Part shown: piece after piece, positions 35,317 to 44,613 of the stretch
How positions within the stretch are numbered: position 1 is the first letter of the stretch
How the letters are laid out: each line of letters begins with the position of its first letter
Source of the DNA: FEN-1297 sp963834015
GTDB lineage: Bacteria > Bacteroidota > Ignavibacteria > Ignavibacteriales > Ignavibacteriaceae
Length of the DNA stretch: 64,000 bases
Reading direction: 5' to 3'
Assembly (NCBI GenBank): GCA_963834015.1
Contig: CAWIAG010000002.1
Location: 1,116,001 to 1,180,000 of the forward strand
The notes under the pieces: model-generated
The model's input: only the letters and a program-made list of their open reading frames with translations
The model's database searches: none
What the model was told of the DNA's origin: nothing
Program-made: the position numbers and the translations under genes

Positions 35317-38166
35317 ATGAAAAAAGTACTATTAATAATATGCTTAATAAATATTTTATTATTTTGTCAGAATAACTTATCAATAGCCCGGAACACGAAC
35401 TCTTCAAATTTGTTTCAAGTTATTAAAAACGGCATTCAGTTAGCTACACCTGAACTCAATTTAAAAGTTCAGTTTTATGATAATGACATAGTACGTATAT
35501 TAAAATGGAGTAAAAGCGGAAGCCCTGAAAAGTTAAGTTTATGCGTTATCAAAGATTCAATAAAGACGCTTGCAATAAAGATAAAACAAGATGATAATTT
35601 TGTGTTTTTATCATCACCAAGCCTTTCCATTAAAATTTCCAGAATAACAGGCAGCATAACTTTTACAGATAATACCGCGAATATACTAATAAATGAAAAT
35701 CGAATCGCATCATTCACGCCGGTCAGATTCAACTCTGATTCCGGTTTTACAATACAGCAAGATTATAAGGTTACACAGGATGAGGGTATTTACGGGCTTG
35801 GACAAAACCAGGACGGTTATTTTAATTACCGCGGTAAAAAAGAAATCTTAGTCCAAGCAAACACTAATGCTGTTACACCATTCCTGATCTCAACAAATAA
35901 TTACGGAATTTTCTGGGACAATTATTCCAAGACTATTTTTACCGACAGTGCAAATGGTATTTCATTATGGTCTGAAATGGGAAATAACATCGATTATTAT
36001 TTTATTCACGGCAAAAGCATGGATGATGTTATTTCAGGATACAGAGATCTTACAGGTAAAGCGCCTATGTATGGAAAGTGGGCATACGGCTACTGGCAAA
36101 GTAAAGAACATTATAAAACTCAGGCAGAAGTTTTGGGTATAGCGGAAAAATACCGGAGATTAAAAATGCCCATCGACAATATTATTCAGGATTGGGATTA
36201 CTGGAATGGAGCGCAAAACTGGAGCGGGATGTTCTTCGACAAATCTTTATATCCAAATCCCAAGCAAATGTGCGATGAGCTTCACAAAGAGAATTTCCAT
36301 ATCGCTCTTTCAATTTGGCCGGCTCTTGGGCCAAATACGGAAATTTATAAAGACATGCTTAAGCACGGCTATCTTTATAATCCTGTCGGCTGGGCAGGCT
36401 TCAAATATTATGATGCATACAATCCTGCTGCTGATAAGCTGTACTGCAAATACTTAGACAAAGGCCTCTTTACTAAGGGACTTGACGGCTGGTGGATAGA
36501 TTCATCGGAACCTGACGTTGTAAATGCAACTACAAAAGAATCCGAAGAATATGAACAGAAAAAAATGGGGAGTAATTATCTTGGTTCTTTTGCAAGGTAT
36601 TTAAATTCTTACTCATTAGTAATGACTGATGCAGTTTATCAAAATTGGAGAAGTTTGACGTCTAACCGCCGTGCATATATTTTAACGCGTTCAGGATTTG
36701 CAGGACAGCAAAGGAATGCATCTACTACATGGTCGGGGGATATTGGCGCAAGCTGGGAAATTTATCGACATCAGATTTCTGCCGGTATTAATTTCAGTAT
36801 GTCGGGAATTCCTTACTGGACATTTGATATAGGCAGTTATGTTTTAGGTGCTTACGGCGGTGTGTTTAATAACGGAGGAAAAGATCCGGCTTACCAGGAA
36901 TTATATACACGTATGTTCCAATTCGGTGCCTTTAGCCCTATTTTCCGTTCACATGGTTCAGAAACACCCCGTGAAATTTGGGAAATGGGAGACTTTACAA
37001 AACCAATATTAACTGCAGATAACTTACGTTACAGATTAATGCCTTACATTTATTCTGTGGCCTGGATGGTTACATCCAAGAATTATAGTTTTATGCGCGG
37101 ACTGCCTATGGATTTTCCATCAGATAAAAAAACTTATTCAATTGGCACACAATATATGTTTGGGCCTTCAGTTATGGTTTGCCCTGTTACCGATTTCATG
37201 TATCATAATCCGCCGCAGCACAGCATACTTGTTGATTCGAAATATTTTAAAACAGATGATGGTAAGCCCGGGCTGCTTGCTAAATATTACAAGGATGCAG
37301 AACGAAAGAATCTGAGCAAAGAAGAAATCGATCCGGAAATTAATTTTACCTGGTATACAGGGCGACCGGAATATCTTACCGATTCTACCTATGCCGCTAC
37401 ATGGGAAGGAAAGCTTATTCCCCCCGAAACCGGCAATTACCAGTTTCATTTAATCAGCTATGACAGCAAGAGGATTATAATAAACAGTGATACTTTAAAA
37501 ATTACGTACACCAGTACAGAACAATATACCGAACTGATAAATCTTACTGCAGGTAAAGAATACAAAATAAAAGTTGAAACTGAAAACAAATCTACCGGTG
37601 CAGCAAGGATGAAGCTCTTCTGGAAAACTCCGGGCATATTTGCAGCGGAAAATCTGAAAGAGGAAAGGAAGAAGCAAAAAGAAGTCTATCTTCCCTCTTC
37701 CGGAGAGAATAAAAATACGATTTGGTATAATTTCTGGACGGGAGAAAAATTTGATGGCGGCAAAACGATTATAACCGATGCACCGATTGATATAATCCCA
37801 TTATTTGTAAAAGCAGGCTCAATTATTCCTATGGGACCATTCATTCAATATTCTACAGAGAAACCTGCAGATCCTATTGAACTTAGGATATACAGCGGTA
37901 CTGATGGCAAATTTACTCTATATGAAGATGAAAATGATAATTACAATTATGAAAAAGGTAAATACTCAACAATAGAATTTTTCTGGGATGATTTAAACCA
38001 TATACTGACTATCTCTACATCAAAAGGTAAGTTTCCCGGTATGCTGAAAACAAGAAAGTTCAATATAGTTATAGTTTCCAAGGATAATGGAACAGGTCTG
38101 GAAATTTCAAAAAGCTTCAGCAAGATTATTGAATATTCGGGTAAAAAAATTGATGTGATTTTTTAA
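35317..38166 (+). CDS. GH31 alpha-glycosidase with PA14 domain in the C-terminal region
   Basis: 949 residues. A signal peptide (1-24) is followed by the GH31 N-terminal beta-sandwich and a TIM barrel with nucleophile Asp395 (GWWIDSSEPD) and acid/base Asp475 (TWSGDIGASWE). A PA14 domain (about 650-780: GLLAKYYKDAERKN, AATWEGKLIPPETG, NYQFHLIS) interrupts the C-terminal beta-region, after which the enzyme resumes (WYNFWTGEKFDGG, KAGSIIPMGPFIQYS, LYEDENDNYNYEKG). The C-terminal ~200 residues are very close to those of the GH31 at 16619, so the two are probably paralogues, yet the PA14 domains are inserted at different points. Family members remove alpha-glucose, alpha-xylose or alpha-galactose. 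No T9SS tail is present. Confidence 0.92.
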   Translation: MKKVLLIICLINILLFCQNNLSIARNTNSSNLFQVIKNGIQLATPELNLKVQFYDNDIVRILKWSKSGSPEKLSLCVIKDSIKTLAIKIKQDDNFVFLSSPSLSIKISRITGSITFTDNTANILINENRIASFTPVRFNSDSGFTIQQDYKVTQDEGIYGLGQNQDGYFNYRGKKEILVQANTNAVTPFLISTNNYGIFWDNYSKTIFTDSANGISLWSEMGNNIDYYFIHGKSMDDVISGYRDLTGKAPMYGKWAYGYWQSKEHYKTQAEVLGIAEKYRRLKMPIDNIIQDWDYWNGAQNWSGMFFDKSLYPNPKQMCDELHKENFHIALSIWPALGPNTEIYKDMLKHGYLYNPVGWAGFKYYDAYNPAADKLYCKYLDKGLFTKGLDGWWIDSSEPDVVNATTKESEEYEQKKMGSNYLGSFARYLNSYSLVMTDAVYQNWRSLTSNRRAYILTRSGFAGQQRNASTTWSGDIGASWEIYRHQISAGINFSMSGIPYWTFDIGSYVLGAYGGVFNNGGKDPAYQELYTRMFQFGAFSPIFRSHGSETPREIWEMGDFTKPILTADNLRYRLMPYIYSVAWMVTSKNYSFMRGLPMDFPSDKKTYSIGTQYMFGPSVMVCPVTDFMYHNPPQHSILVDSKYFKTDDGKPGLLAKYYKDAERKNLSKEEIDPEINFTWYTGRPEYLTDSTYAATWEGKLIPPETGNYQFHLISYDSKRIIINSDTLKITYTSTEQYTELINLTAGKEYKIKVETENKSTGAARMKLFWKTPGIFAAENLKEERKKQKEVYLPSSGENKNTIWYNFWTGEKFDGGKTIITDAPIDIIPLFVKAGSIIPMGPFIQYSTEKPADPIELRIYSGTDGKFTLYEDENDNYNYEKGKYSTIEFFWDDLNHILTISTSKGKFPGMLKTRKFNIVIVSKDNGTGLEISKSFSKIIEYSGKKIDVIF

Positions 38167-38667
38167 AAATTGTTTTGAGCATCCCACTACTTTCCTCATG
38201 AACTGCTATAAGCTTAAATATCAGTAAGTAAAAAGCTTTATATTAAGGCTTTTTACTTACGATGTGATAGAATTTCTTTTAGTTTCATTTTTATAAAGCG
38301 GCGAACGAAAATATATTTTATTACTTGATTCTATAATATTCCTTTAATATTATTACTTAAAGGATTTCGTATTAAGTATTTAAATTATTCAATGCTAATG
38401 ACCACAATTACGTCCTTATTTTTAAGTTTTTATTTAATGACAATAAGAATTTTAAATTAATTTCGCAAAACCCGAAAAGTTAAAAAAATCGTTTTCAAAA
38501 TAGTTTAGAGATACTATCAGGATTTACTTTAGACACCAGGGTTATACTATATTTAAAACAGGAACAAATCAAATTCCCAAATCAGTTTATAATAACAGGG
38601 AATGTTGACTGCATATAAGAGACGTAATTGTTCTTAATAACAATATGAGAATAAAAAAGGAGAAAAA
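38167..38667. other. Intergenic region with a strong bidirectional terminator
   Basis: About 500 bases between GH31 and the GH28-like gene. Apart from the hairpin at 38224-38260 it is AT-rich with no gene. The length and terminator suggest that the GH28-like gene has its own promoter. Confidence 0.6.
38224..38260 (+). terminator. 13-bp perfect terminator hairpin
   Basis: GTAAGTAAAAAGC (38224-38236) is exactly complementary to GCTTTTTACTTAC (38248-38260) with an 11-base loop. The A and T runs inside the stem would let it stop transcripts in either direction. It follows the GH31 stop codon by 57 bases. Confidence 0.75.
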
Positions 38668-40272
38668 ATGAAAACAAAAGTATTTTTAAAAAATATGTTA
38701 CTTATTTTATTCCCAGTATTTTTTTCATTAATAATGTCTATAACATTAACTAATTGCAGGCAGGCACCCAGTTTAATTATTTATCAAGCACCAGAAAGGG
38801 AAATACCTTCGACGGATTTTAAAGTCCAGGTTGATGGTAAAAATGTTTTTGTTTATCAGGCGAGAGTTTCTGCAAAACCTGTTGACCAGGTTTTTACCGG
38901 GTACCAGCGACCCGAAGATCAAACTGAAATAGCATCGTTCGCTTATTTCGATATTTCAGGACAGCATTCAATCGAAGTAAAATCAAATACAGCTATCAAA
39001 TCTGTGGAAATCAGACCAAAATATTATGGTATTACTCCAATAGTTGAAGGTAATTTAATAAAATTCAGTTTAACACGACCATGCAAATTTGTAGTTGAGG
39101 TGAACGGACGACACAATGCATTACATCTTTTTGCGAATGATATTGATAAAAATACTCCAAATCCAGATGCTCCAAATATGCAATATTTCGGCCCTGGTAT
39201 TCATGACGAGGGAATTATCAAAATGAAAAATAACGAAACATTATATATAGCCGGAGGAGCAATTGTGCGCGGTGTAATTGAAGCAAGAGATGTATCAAAT
39301 ATAAAAATTCTTGGGCGGGGAATTCTTGATGCAAGTACAATAGCAAGAAGCAATATGATTAATTTATCCGGTTGTTCAAATGTTCTCTTTGATGGTATTA
39401 TATTAAGAGACTCTCCTGCCTGGACTATTGCATCAAGAGGCTGCAATGGTGAAAATTTTTCTGATTTGAAAATTATTGGTCAGTGGCGTTATAATTCGGA
39501 CGGAATTGACGTTTGTAATTCGCAAAATGTAAGTATTAGCGATTGCTTTATAAGGTCTTTTGATGATAGTATAGTATTGAAGGGATTAGCAGAAAGCAGA
39601 AATCGTAGTGTAAAAGATAATAAAGCATCGAAGGGATCCGGGAACAGAAGAAATCAGAATGTAAAAGATATTATATCAGTGAAGACTTTAGAGAATAAAA
39701 ATAATACTAATGCAAAAGACGAAAATGTTAAAAATATTTCAGTAAGTAATTGTGTAATTTGGAATGATTGGGGACGGGCGCTGGAAATAGGTGTTGAAAC
39801 AGAAGTAGATTCTGTAGGCAATGTAGTTTTCAAAGACTGTGAAATTATCCACTATGTTCATGTTGCAATGGATATACAGCTTGGAGGCAAATCAGTTGTT
39901 CATGATGTGAAATACGAAAATATACGTGTTGAGGATCCAATAATTTATAACGGACAAATTTCCGATTTTCGAATGAATCTGGTACATAACTATGACCCGA
40001 CCGAATTAGGTAATTTAATTGTAATGACTATCAAAAAAACGGTTGACAATCAAAGTGAAGAAAGGGGAAAAATTAACAATATCTATTTTAAAAATATTGC
40101 ATACGATGGGATTAATATATTTCCACAATCGATATTTGAAGGATTTGACGATAAACATATAATACAGGATGTAACTTTTGCGAATATTGTTATCAATGGA
40201 AGAAAAGTTAATACTATTGAACAGGGTAAAATGATTTTAAATCAATATACAAAGGACATTGTATTTCAATAA
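38668..40272 (+). CDS. GH28-like beta-helix glycoside hydrolase lipoprotein
   Basis: 534 residues, with AAAAAGGAG before the ATG. The N-terminus has a signal sequence ending in a lipobox-like LTNC (Cys about 29), so it is probably lipid-anchored. An N-terminal beta-domain (about 35-150) precedes a parallel beta-helix with polygalacturonase-like acidic residues: NSDGID (Asp278, Asp281) and SFDDS (Asp299, Asp300). GH28 enzymes invert glycosidic bonds in pectins and other uronic-acid or galactose-containing polymers; exact activity is open. Between residues about 308 and 355 is an unusual lysine/asparagine-rich insert (RNRSVKDNKASKG, NRRNQNVKD, NNTNAKDENVKN) with internal repetition, absent from the family as I know it. 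The gene ends convergently with the sulfatase, overlapping by 7 bases. Confidence 0.75.
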   Translation: MKTKVFLKNMLLILFPVFFSLIMSITLTNCRQAPSLIIYQAPEREIPSTDFKVQVDGKNVFVYQARVSAKPVDQVFTGYQRPEDQTEIASFAYFDISGQHSIEVKSNTAIKSVEIRPKYYGITPIVEGNLIKFSLTRPCKFVVEVNGRHNALHLFANDIDKNTPNPDAPNMQYFGPGIHDEGIIKMKNNETLYIAGGAIVRGVIEARDVSNIKILGRGILDASTIARSNMINLSGCSNVLFDGIILRDSPAWTIASRGCNGENFSDLKIIGQWRYNSDGIDVCNSQNVSISDCFIRSFDDSIVLKGLAESRNRSVKDNKASKGSGNRRNQNVKDIISVKTLENKNNTNAKDENVKNISVSNCVIWNDWGRALEIGVETEVDSVGNVVFKDCEIIHYVHVAMDIQLGGKSVVHDVKYENIRVEDPIIYNGQISDFRMNLVHNYDPTELGNLIVMTIKKTVDNQSEERGKINNIYFKNIAYDGINIFPQSIFEGFDDKHIIQDVTFANIVINGRKVNTIEQGKMILNQYTKDIVFQ

Positions 40273-41843
40273 TATTTATGTATAACATCAATAGGCCGGC
40301 CTCTGAATCCCGGTTCCTCTGTATCTTCGGGAAACTGTCCGTCGGCATAGCTATATAATTCTTTTAACCGGTCGATAGAGAGTCCGGTGCCGGGATCATC
40401 AAAATGCTTAAGCCACTTTTTAGTAAGTTTTTCCATCTCTATTAGTAAGGGAACAGCATCTTTTTTACCGTAAAGATTATTGAGCTGATGCGGATCTTTT
40501 GCCCTGTCATAAAGAACTTTCAACGGAGAGCCAACCATTTCAAAGTTTCCGGTATTTGATACAGTAAGCCGATTCACAGTACCGTATGCATAAGTGTACC
40601 GACGAGTATATACTCCCCGCCAGGCGGGGTTTAAGAAAAATAACGGTACGGATTCAACAAGATCATCGTTACCTTTTAAAATAGCTGATGAAAGATTTTG
40701 TCCCTGTACAGTCCCTGGAATATTCAATCCCAAAAATCCCAGAACCGTCGGCATTATATCCATTGGATTAATAAGCAGATTATTTGATTTATTTTTAGGG
40801 AGATAATTTGGAAAACGCATTAACAACGGAATTCTTGAGGAAGTATCTTCCGGATGTTCCTTTGCTATTGTGAGGTTATACGAATGTAAATTATCGCCAT
40901 GATCCGAGGTAAAGACTACCAGCGTACTTTCATCAAGGCCTTTAATACGCAGTTTTTCCATCAACTGACCGAAAGCCTTATCAACACCGCTTATCATGCC
41001 GTAGTGGCCCTGGTAAGCTCTTCGTACAGCAGGACTATCTTCTACGTTGGGACGGAGATGTATTTTTTCGGGATCATAAAGGTTCATTAATTCCGGTAAG
41101 GTATCATATTGATATACCATAGATTCAGGATGAATTCCCCAGTCATGAGGCGGATGCCACGAAACAAACAATGCAAAAGGGTACTCAGATTCCTTTGAGC
41201 ATCCATCAAGGAATTCCAGTGCCTGTCTGGTTTGTCCGTAAACTTCCCAGTCATCAAAAAATACTTTTTCTCCTTTATCGTTCCAGTAATAGCACATTTT
41301 TGGCTTAAAGTCGACGTGGCAATTATTCGAAAGAAAAGTACCATCAAAACCATAACGCATTTTTCCGGGGGGTATAGGCCTGTTCCGGTCTCCACCAAGC
41401 AGATGCCATTTTCCCACATACCCCATCTTGTACCCGGCATCCCTTAACACTTGTCCGAAATATTTTCCGTTATTTGCAAGAAGCGGAATATCGTTGCAAA
41501 TTGCACCATTATAAAGGCTGTGCTGACCACTCATCAACATTCCCCTAAATGGTGTACAGAGAGGAGTGGAGGAAATACACTGCTCAAATTTAACTCCTTC
41601 ACCAGCAAAATTATCGAGGTTAGGAGTAAGCAGATCAGGATTGCCGTAACAACCAACCATGTCTCTTGCCTGTTGGTCTGAAAAAATGAAGAGCAGGTTT
41701 GGTTTTTTCTTCTTACCTATCTGCCCGGCAATTATTTTGCCCGGTTTAATACCGGGCACCGGTATAATAGAAGAAATTGCAGCAGCACTGGAAAGTTTGC
41801 AGAATTGCCTTCTGCTTAAAGATTGTTTGTTTTTATTATTCAA
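40266..41843 (-). CDS. Sulfatase (formylglycine-dependent, S1 family) with Tat-type signal
   Basis: 525 residues. The N-terminus carries a twin-arginine signal (LSRRQFCKLSSAAAI). The active-site motif C-x-P-x-R is present as CTPFRG, with Cys96 the residue converted to formylglycine. Metal-binding Asp residues appear in LLFIFSDQQ and VVFTSDHGDN; GKWHLLGG completes the active site. It hydrolyses sulfate esters, presumably from glycan sugars. A dedicated maturase (anSME) lies two genes upstream in the same direction. GH92 lies 74 bases upstream, so these are probably one operon. Maturation occurs on the unfolded chain in the cytoplasm, compatible with Tat or Sec export. Confidence 0.93.
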   Translation of the reverse strand: MNNKNKQSLSRRQFCKLSSAAAISSIIPVPGIKPGKIIAGQIGKKKKPNLLFIFSDQQARDMVGCYGNPDLLTPNLDNFAGEGVKFEQCISSTPLCTPFRGMLMSGQHSLYNGAICNDIPLLANNGKYFGQVLRDAGYKMGYVGKWHLLGGDRNRPIPPGKMRYGFDGTFLSNNCHVDFKPKMCYYWNDKGEKVFFDDWEVYGQTRQALEFLDGCSKESEYPFALFVSWHPPHDWGIHPESMVYQYDTLPELMNLYDPEKIHLRPNVEDSPAVRRAYQGHYGMISGVDKAFGQLMEKLRIKGLDESTLVVFTSDHGDNLHSYNLTIAKEHPEDTSSRIPLLMRFPNYLPKNKSNNLLINPMDIMPTVLGFLGLNIPGTVQGQNLSSAILKGNDDLVESVPLFFLNPAWRGVYTRRYTYAYGTVNRLTVSNTGNFEMVGSPLKVLYDRAKDPHQLNNLYGKKDAVPLLIEMEKLTKKWLKHFDDPGTGLSIDRLKELYSYADGQFPEDTEEPGFRGRPIDVIHKYY

Positions 41844-41917
41844 GGATACTTCTTATAAATTTTTAACAGTATAATTTAATCCGGATTTATATTTCTTACT
41901 GAAGCTATAATCCTTTT

Positions 41918-44260
41918 TTAATATGACGGCGGTAAGGTTCCATCATGCCCCCAATTAGTGGGGGTAGAACTCATATTAAAATTAAGTACCGCACCGTTTT
42001 TTATATCATTATGCCTGAACCAATCCTTTTTAAGATTTTTTTCGTTTAAGGTTACTGATTTAACATACTTGTTTTCAATGGAAGCATTATTCCCGTATAT
42101 CTTAATTTTCTTTCCGTTCTCCATTTGAATAGTTACTTTTTTAAAACCCGGTCCATACATTAAATAAACGTCCTGTCCGGCAACAGGGAAAAAGCCAAGT
42201 TGTGAAAAGACATACCACGAACTCATTGCTCCGGAATCCTCATCGCCAGGATAATTAAATCTTGAATATTTAGTAGTGGAAATATACCGAATGTACTTTG
42301 AAGTAAGATCGGGGCGTGCAGCATAATTGAAAAGAAACGGAATTAAAAAGACGGGTTCATTGTCTAATGTTAATTCATTAGCTACAAAATATTCCAACCG
42401 TTTTATAAACGTGGAGTCTCCTCCCATAAGTTGAATCACTTTATTTATTTGATGAGGGACGAAATAGGAATACTGCCAACTGTTGCCTTCGTAAAAATAT
42501 TTACTGAAAGAACCGCCGGGATCATCGGAAGGATCTATAATATCCGGGTTACCGTTGGTATCTTTAGCCATAATGAAACCGGTGTAACCTTTACTTGAAG
42601 CATTAGGGGCCCAAAGATTAACCCAGTGCGTACTTCTGTTAAATAACCGTTCTTTATCCCGGTTAAAACCAAGGGCACCTGCAACTTCCGATGTGCAAAA
42701 ATCATTGTATGCATATTCCAATGTTTTTGATACGGAAGCATAAGCCATTTTAGGCAGTGTATTAATCGGTACCCAGCCGCGGTCATTATCTATATAATAA
42801 GGCGTTCTTCCGGAAACTGTTGCATGGGCTTTAAGCATTTTGTATGCATCCGTCCAGTTAATTCCTTTTACTCCTTTTGTAAAAGCATCGGCAGCAACAA
42901 TATCTACATCATCTCCGCCCTGCACCATATCTCCCAGTCCGCACAAAAATGCATCAGGTGCGTAACCATAATGCTTATATAATTCAACAAATGAATTTAC
43001 ATTATCTCTTACCATGCTTTCCTTTAAAAGTGTCAGTAACGGATATTGGCAGCGGAACATATCCAGGACACAAAGCTCATCATCATAATAGGGACCGGAA
43101 TAATTCCACGGGCAATCGCCGGTACGGTTTTTGGGTGAAATAAAGGAATGGTATAAAGAAGTATAAAACATTGTTTTTTGATCATCTGAAACAGTATTGT
43201 CGTCAATAAGTATGGTACTTAATGATTTGTTCCAAATTTTTGCAGCTTTTGATTTCACTATATCGAAGTCCCAACCGGTTATTTCATTTTTCAGAAATTT
43301 CTCCGCATTTTCAACGCTCTTTGTTGATATAGCAACCTTTAAATAAACTTTTTCGTTTGCCCTGGTTTTGAATTTTAGAAAACATCCTGCACCTTCGCCG
43401 GATATAGTATCATAATCATTATACATTTTTTTATTAACATTGTTAAACGTTCCGTACCTTTGCACGGGTTTGCTTAGTTCAATTGCATAATACATTGTTC
43501 CGCGGGCATAATACCAACCGTCATTTATATCAATGGCCCCGGTAATCGTATTTTTTTTAATATCATACTTAACCGTTGAATAATTTGCAGTGCCCCACAA
43601 TGCCGATGACGGATAGATCACTATACTTGCTTCACCGTCATTGGTTTGAGGATAAGTCAGCCTGTAAATTGACGAGAAATGAGCTGTAGTAATTTCCGTT
43701 TTAATTCCATAACGGGTAAGATCTACTGAATAATAGCCGGGGCGGCAAATTTCATTGGCTTTCTTTGAATCATGGTCGGTGGGATTATTTTGTTCATTAC
43801 CAAAGCATGCCAGGCCCGTTTGAGGCGATATTAAGAGTTTAACATATTTATAAACACTGCCTGTATTTATATTGGTAAAACCAGATATTTCTTCTTTGGG
43901 ATTATACCCTGTTGACAGATCAAATGACCGGGTATCCGGAGTACGCGGGCATGAACGTACGGAACCGAACGGCAGGGAAACTCCAAACGAACATTTGCCT
44001 ATATTGATTCCAAGATTTTCATCCACATACATTATCAGATCTCTAACAACAAATCCTGATTTAACACGGTTCGTATCCTTTATCCCATGGAAGGTGCCTG
44101 AATTCTTTTCCTGGTTAAGAACTGCCTTCTGTGTATTATCTTTTGAAAGACCAACACTATTAAGACACAAGGCCAAGGATACAATAACTCCCGCTTTTAT
44201 AAGAAATGAAGAACTGAGGTGTTTAATTATTTTATTATTGAAACCGAAGGAACTATTCAT
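41918..44260 (-). CDS. GH92 alpha-mannosidase
   Basis: 780 residues. After an N-terminal hydrophobic signal (LIKAGVIVSLALCLNSVG) the protein has the GH92 N-terminal beta-sandwich (FGVSLPFGSVRSCPRTPDT) and the (alpha/alpha)6 catalytic domain with hallmark segments MFYTSLYHSFISP, FRCQYPLLTLL, GDEDSGAMSSWYVFS and GNSWQYSYFVPHQ. The acidic pair in GDEDSG corresponds to the catalytic base region. Calcium-dependent GH92 enzymes invert alpha-1,2/1,3/1,4/1,6-mannosides such as those on N-glycans or yeast mannan; specificity cannot be read here. It lies 353 bases downstream of the sulfatase maturase gene and 74 before the sulfatase. No T9SS tail is present. Confidence 0.93.
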   Translation of the reverse strand: MNSSFGFNNKIIKHLSSSFLIKAGVIVSLALCLNSVGLSKDNTQKAVLNQEKNSGTFHGIKDTNRVKSGFVVRDLIMYVDENLGINIGKCSFGVSLPFGSVRSCPRTPDTRSFDLSTGYNPKEEISGFTNINTGSVYKYVKLLISPQTGLACFGNEQNNPTDHDSKKANEICRPGYYSVDLTRYGIKTEITTAHFSSIYRLTYPQTNDGEASIVIYPSSALWGTANYSTVKYDIKKNTITGAIDINDGWYYARGTMYYAIELSKPVQRYGTFNNVNKKMYNDYDTISGEGAGCFLKFKTRANEKVYLKVAISTKSVENAEKFLKNEITGWDFDIVKSKAAKIWNKSLSTILIDDNTVSDDQKTMFYTSLYHSFISPKNRTGDCPWNYSGPYYDDELCVLDMFRCQYPLLTLLKESMVRDNVNSFVELYKHYGYAPDAFLCGLGDMVQGGDDVDIVAADAFTKGVKGINWTDAYKMLKAHATVSGRTPYYIDNDRGWVPINTLPKMAYASVSKTLEYAYNDFCTSEVAGALGFNRDKERLFNRSTHWVNLWAPNASSKGYTGFIMAKDTNGNPDIIDPSDDPGGSFSKYFYEGNSWQYSYFVPHQINKVIQLMGGDSTFIKRLEYFVANELTLDNEPVFLIPFLFNYAARPDLTSKYIRYISTTKYSRFNYPGDEDSGAMSSWYVFSQLGFFPVAGQDVYLMYGPGFKKVTIQMENGKKIKIYGNNASIENKYVKSVTLNEKNLKKDWFRHNDIKNGAVLNFNMSSTPTNWGHDGTLPPSY

Positions 44261-44613
44261 AAGATCCTCACTATTTTGTTTTCTGAAACCGGCAGATTTG
44301 ATTCAGTACTTTTTCCCTTTCAGGGGTATTTAGTTACTTACAGCATAAATATTTTATGCAATCTGATTAACACAAAAATAAATTTAATTTAGCCTGATAA
44401 TGAAGTTAAATGTATGATAGCGGCCGGGCATTCTGTCTTTACAAAACGTCGAAGCATCTCAATTTCACTTAATTATCCTTTTCAATTGAATAAGCTATAT
44501 TAAAATAGATTCCTGAAACATGTACATTTTGACAAATTATATTTGCTTTTTGATAAAAATATTTTTGAAATGATTGAGACTTAAGGCATGGACTTCCCCT
44601 CCCTAAGAAATAG
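44261..44613. other. Intergenic region before GH92
   Basis: About 350 AT-rich bases between two minus-strand genes. No gene or clear terminator was seen; it may hold a separate promoter for the GH92-sulfatase pair. Confidence 0.5.

Noticed and set aside
40615..40629. Perfect GC palindrome CCCCGCC-A-GGCGGGG
   Set aside because: It lies inside the sulfatase gene and simply encodes the family-typical PAWRGVYT segment.
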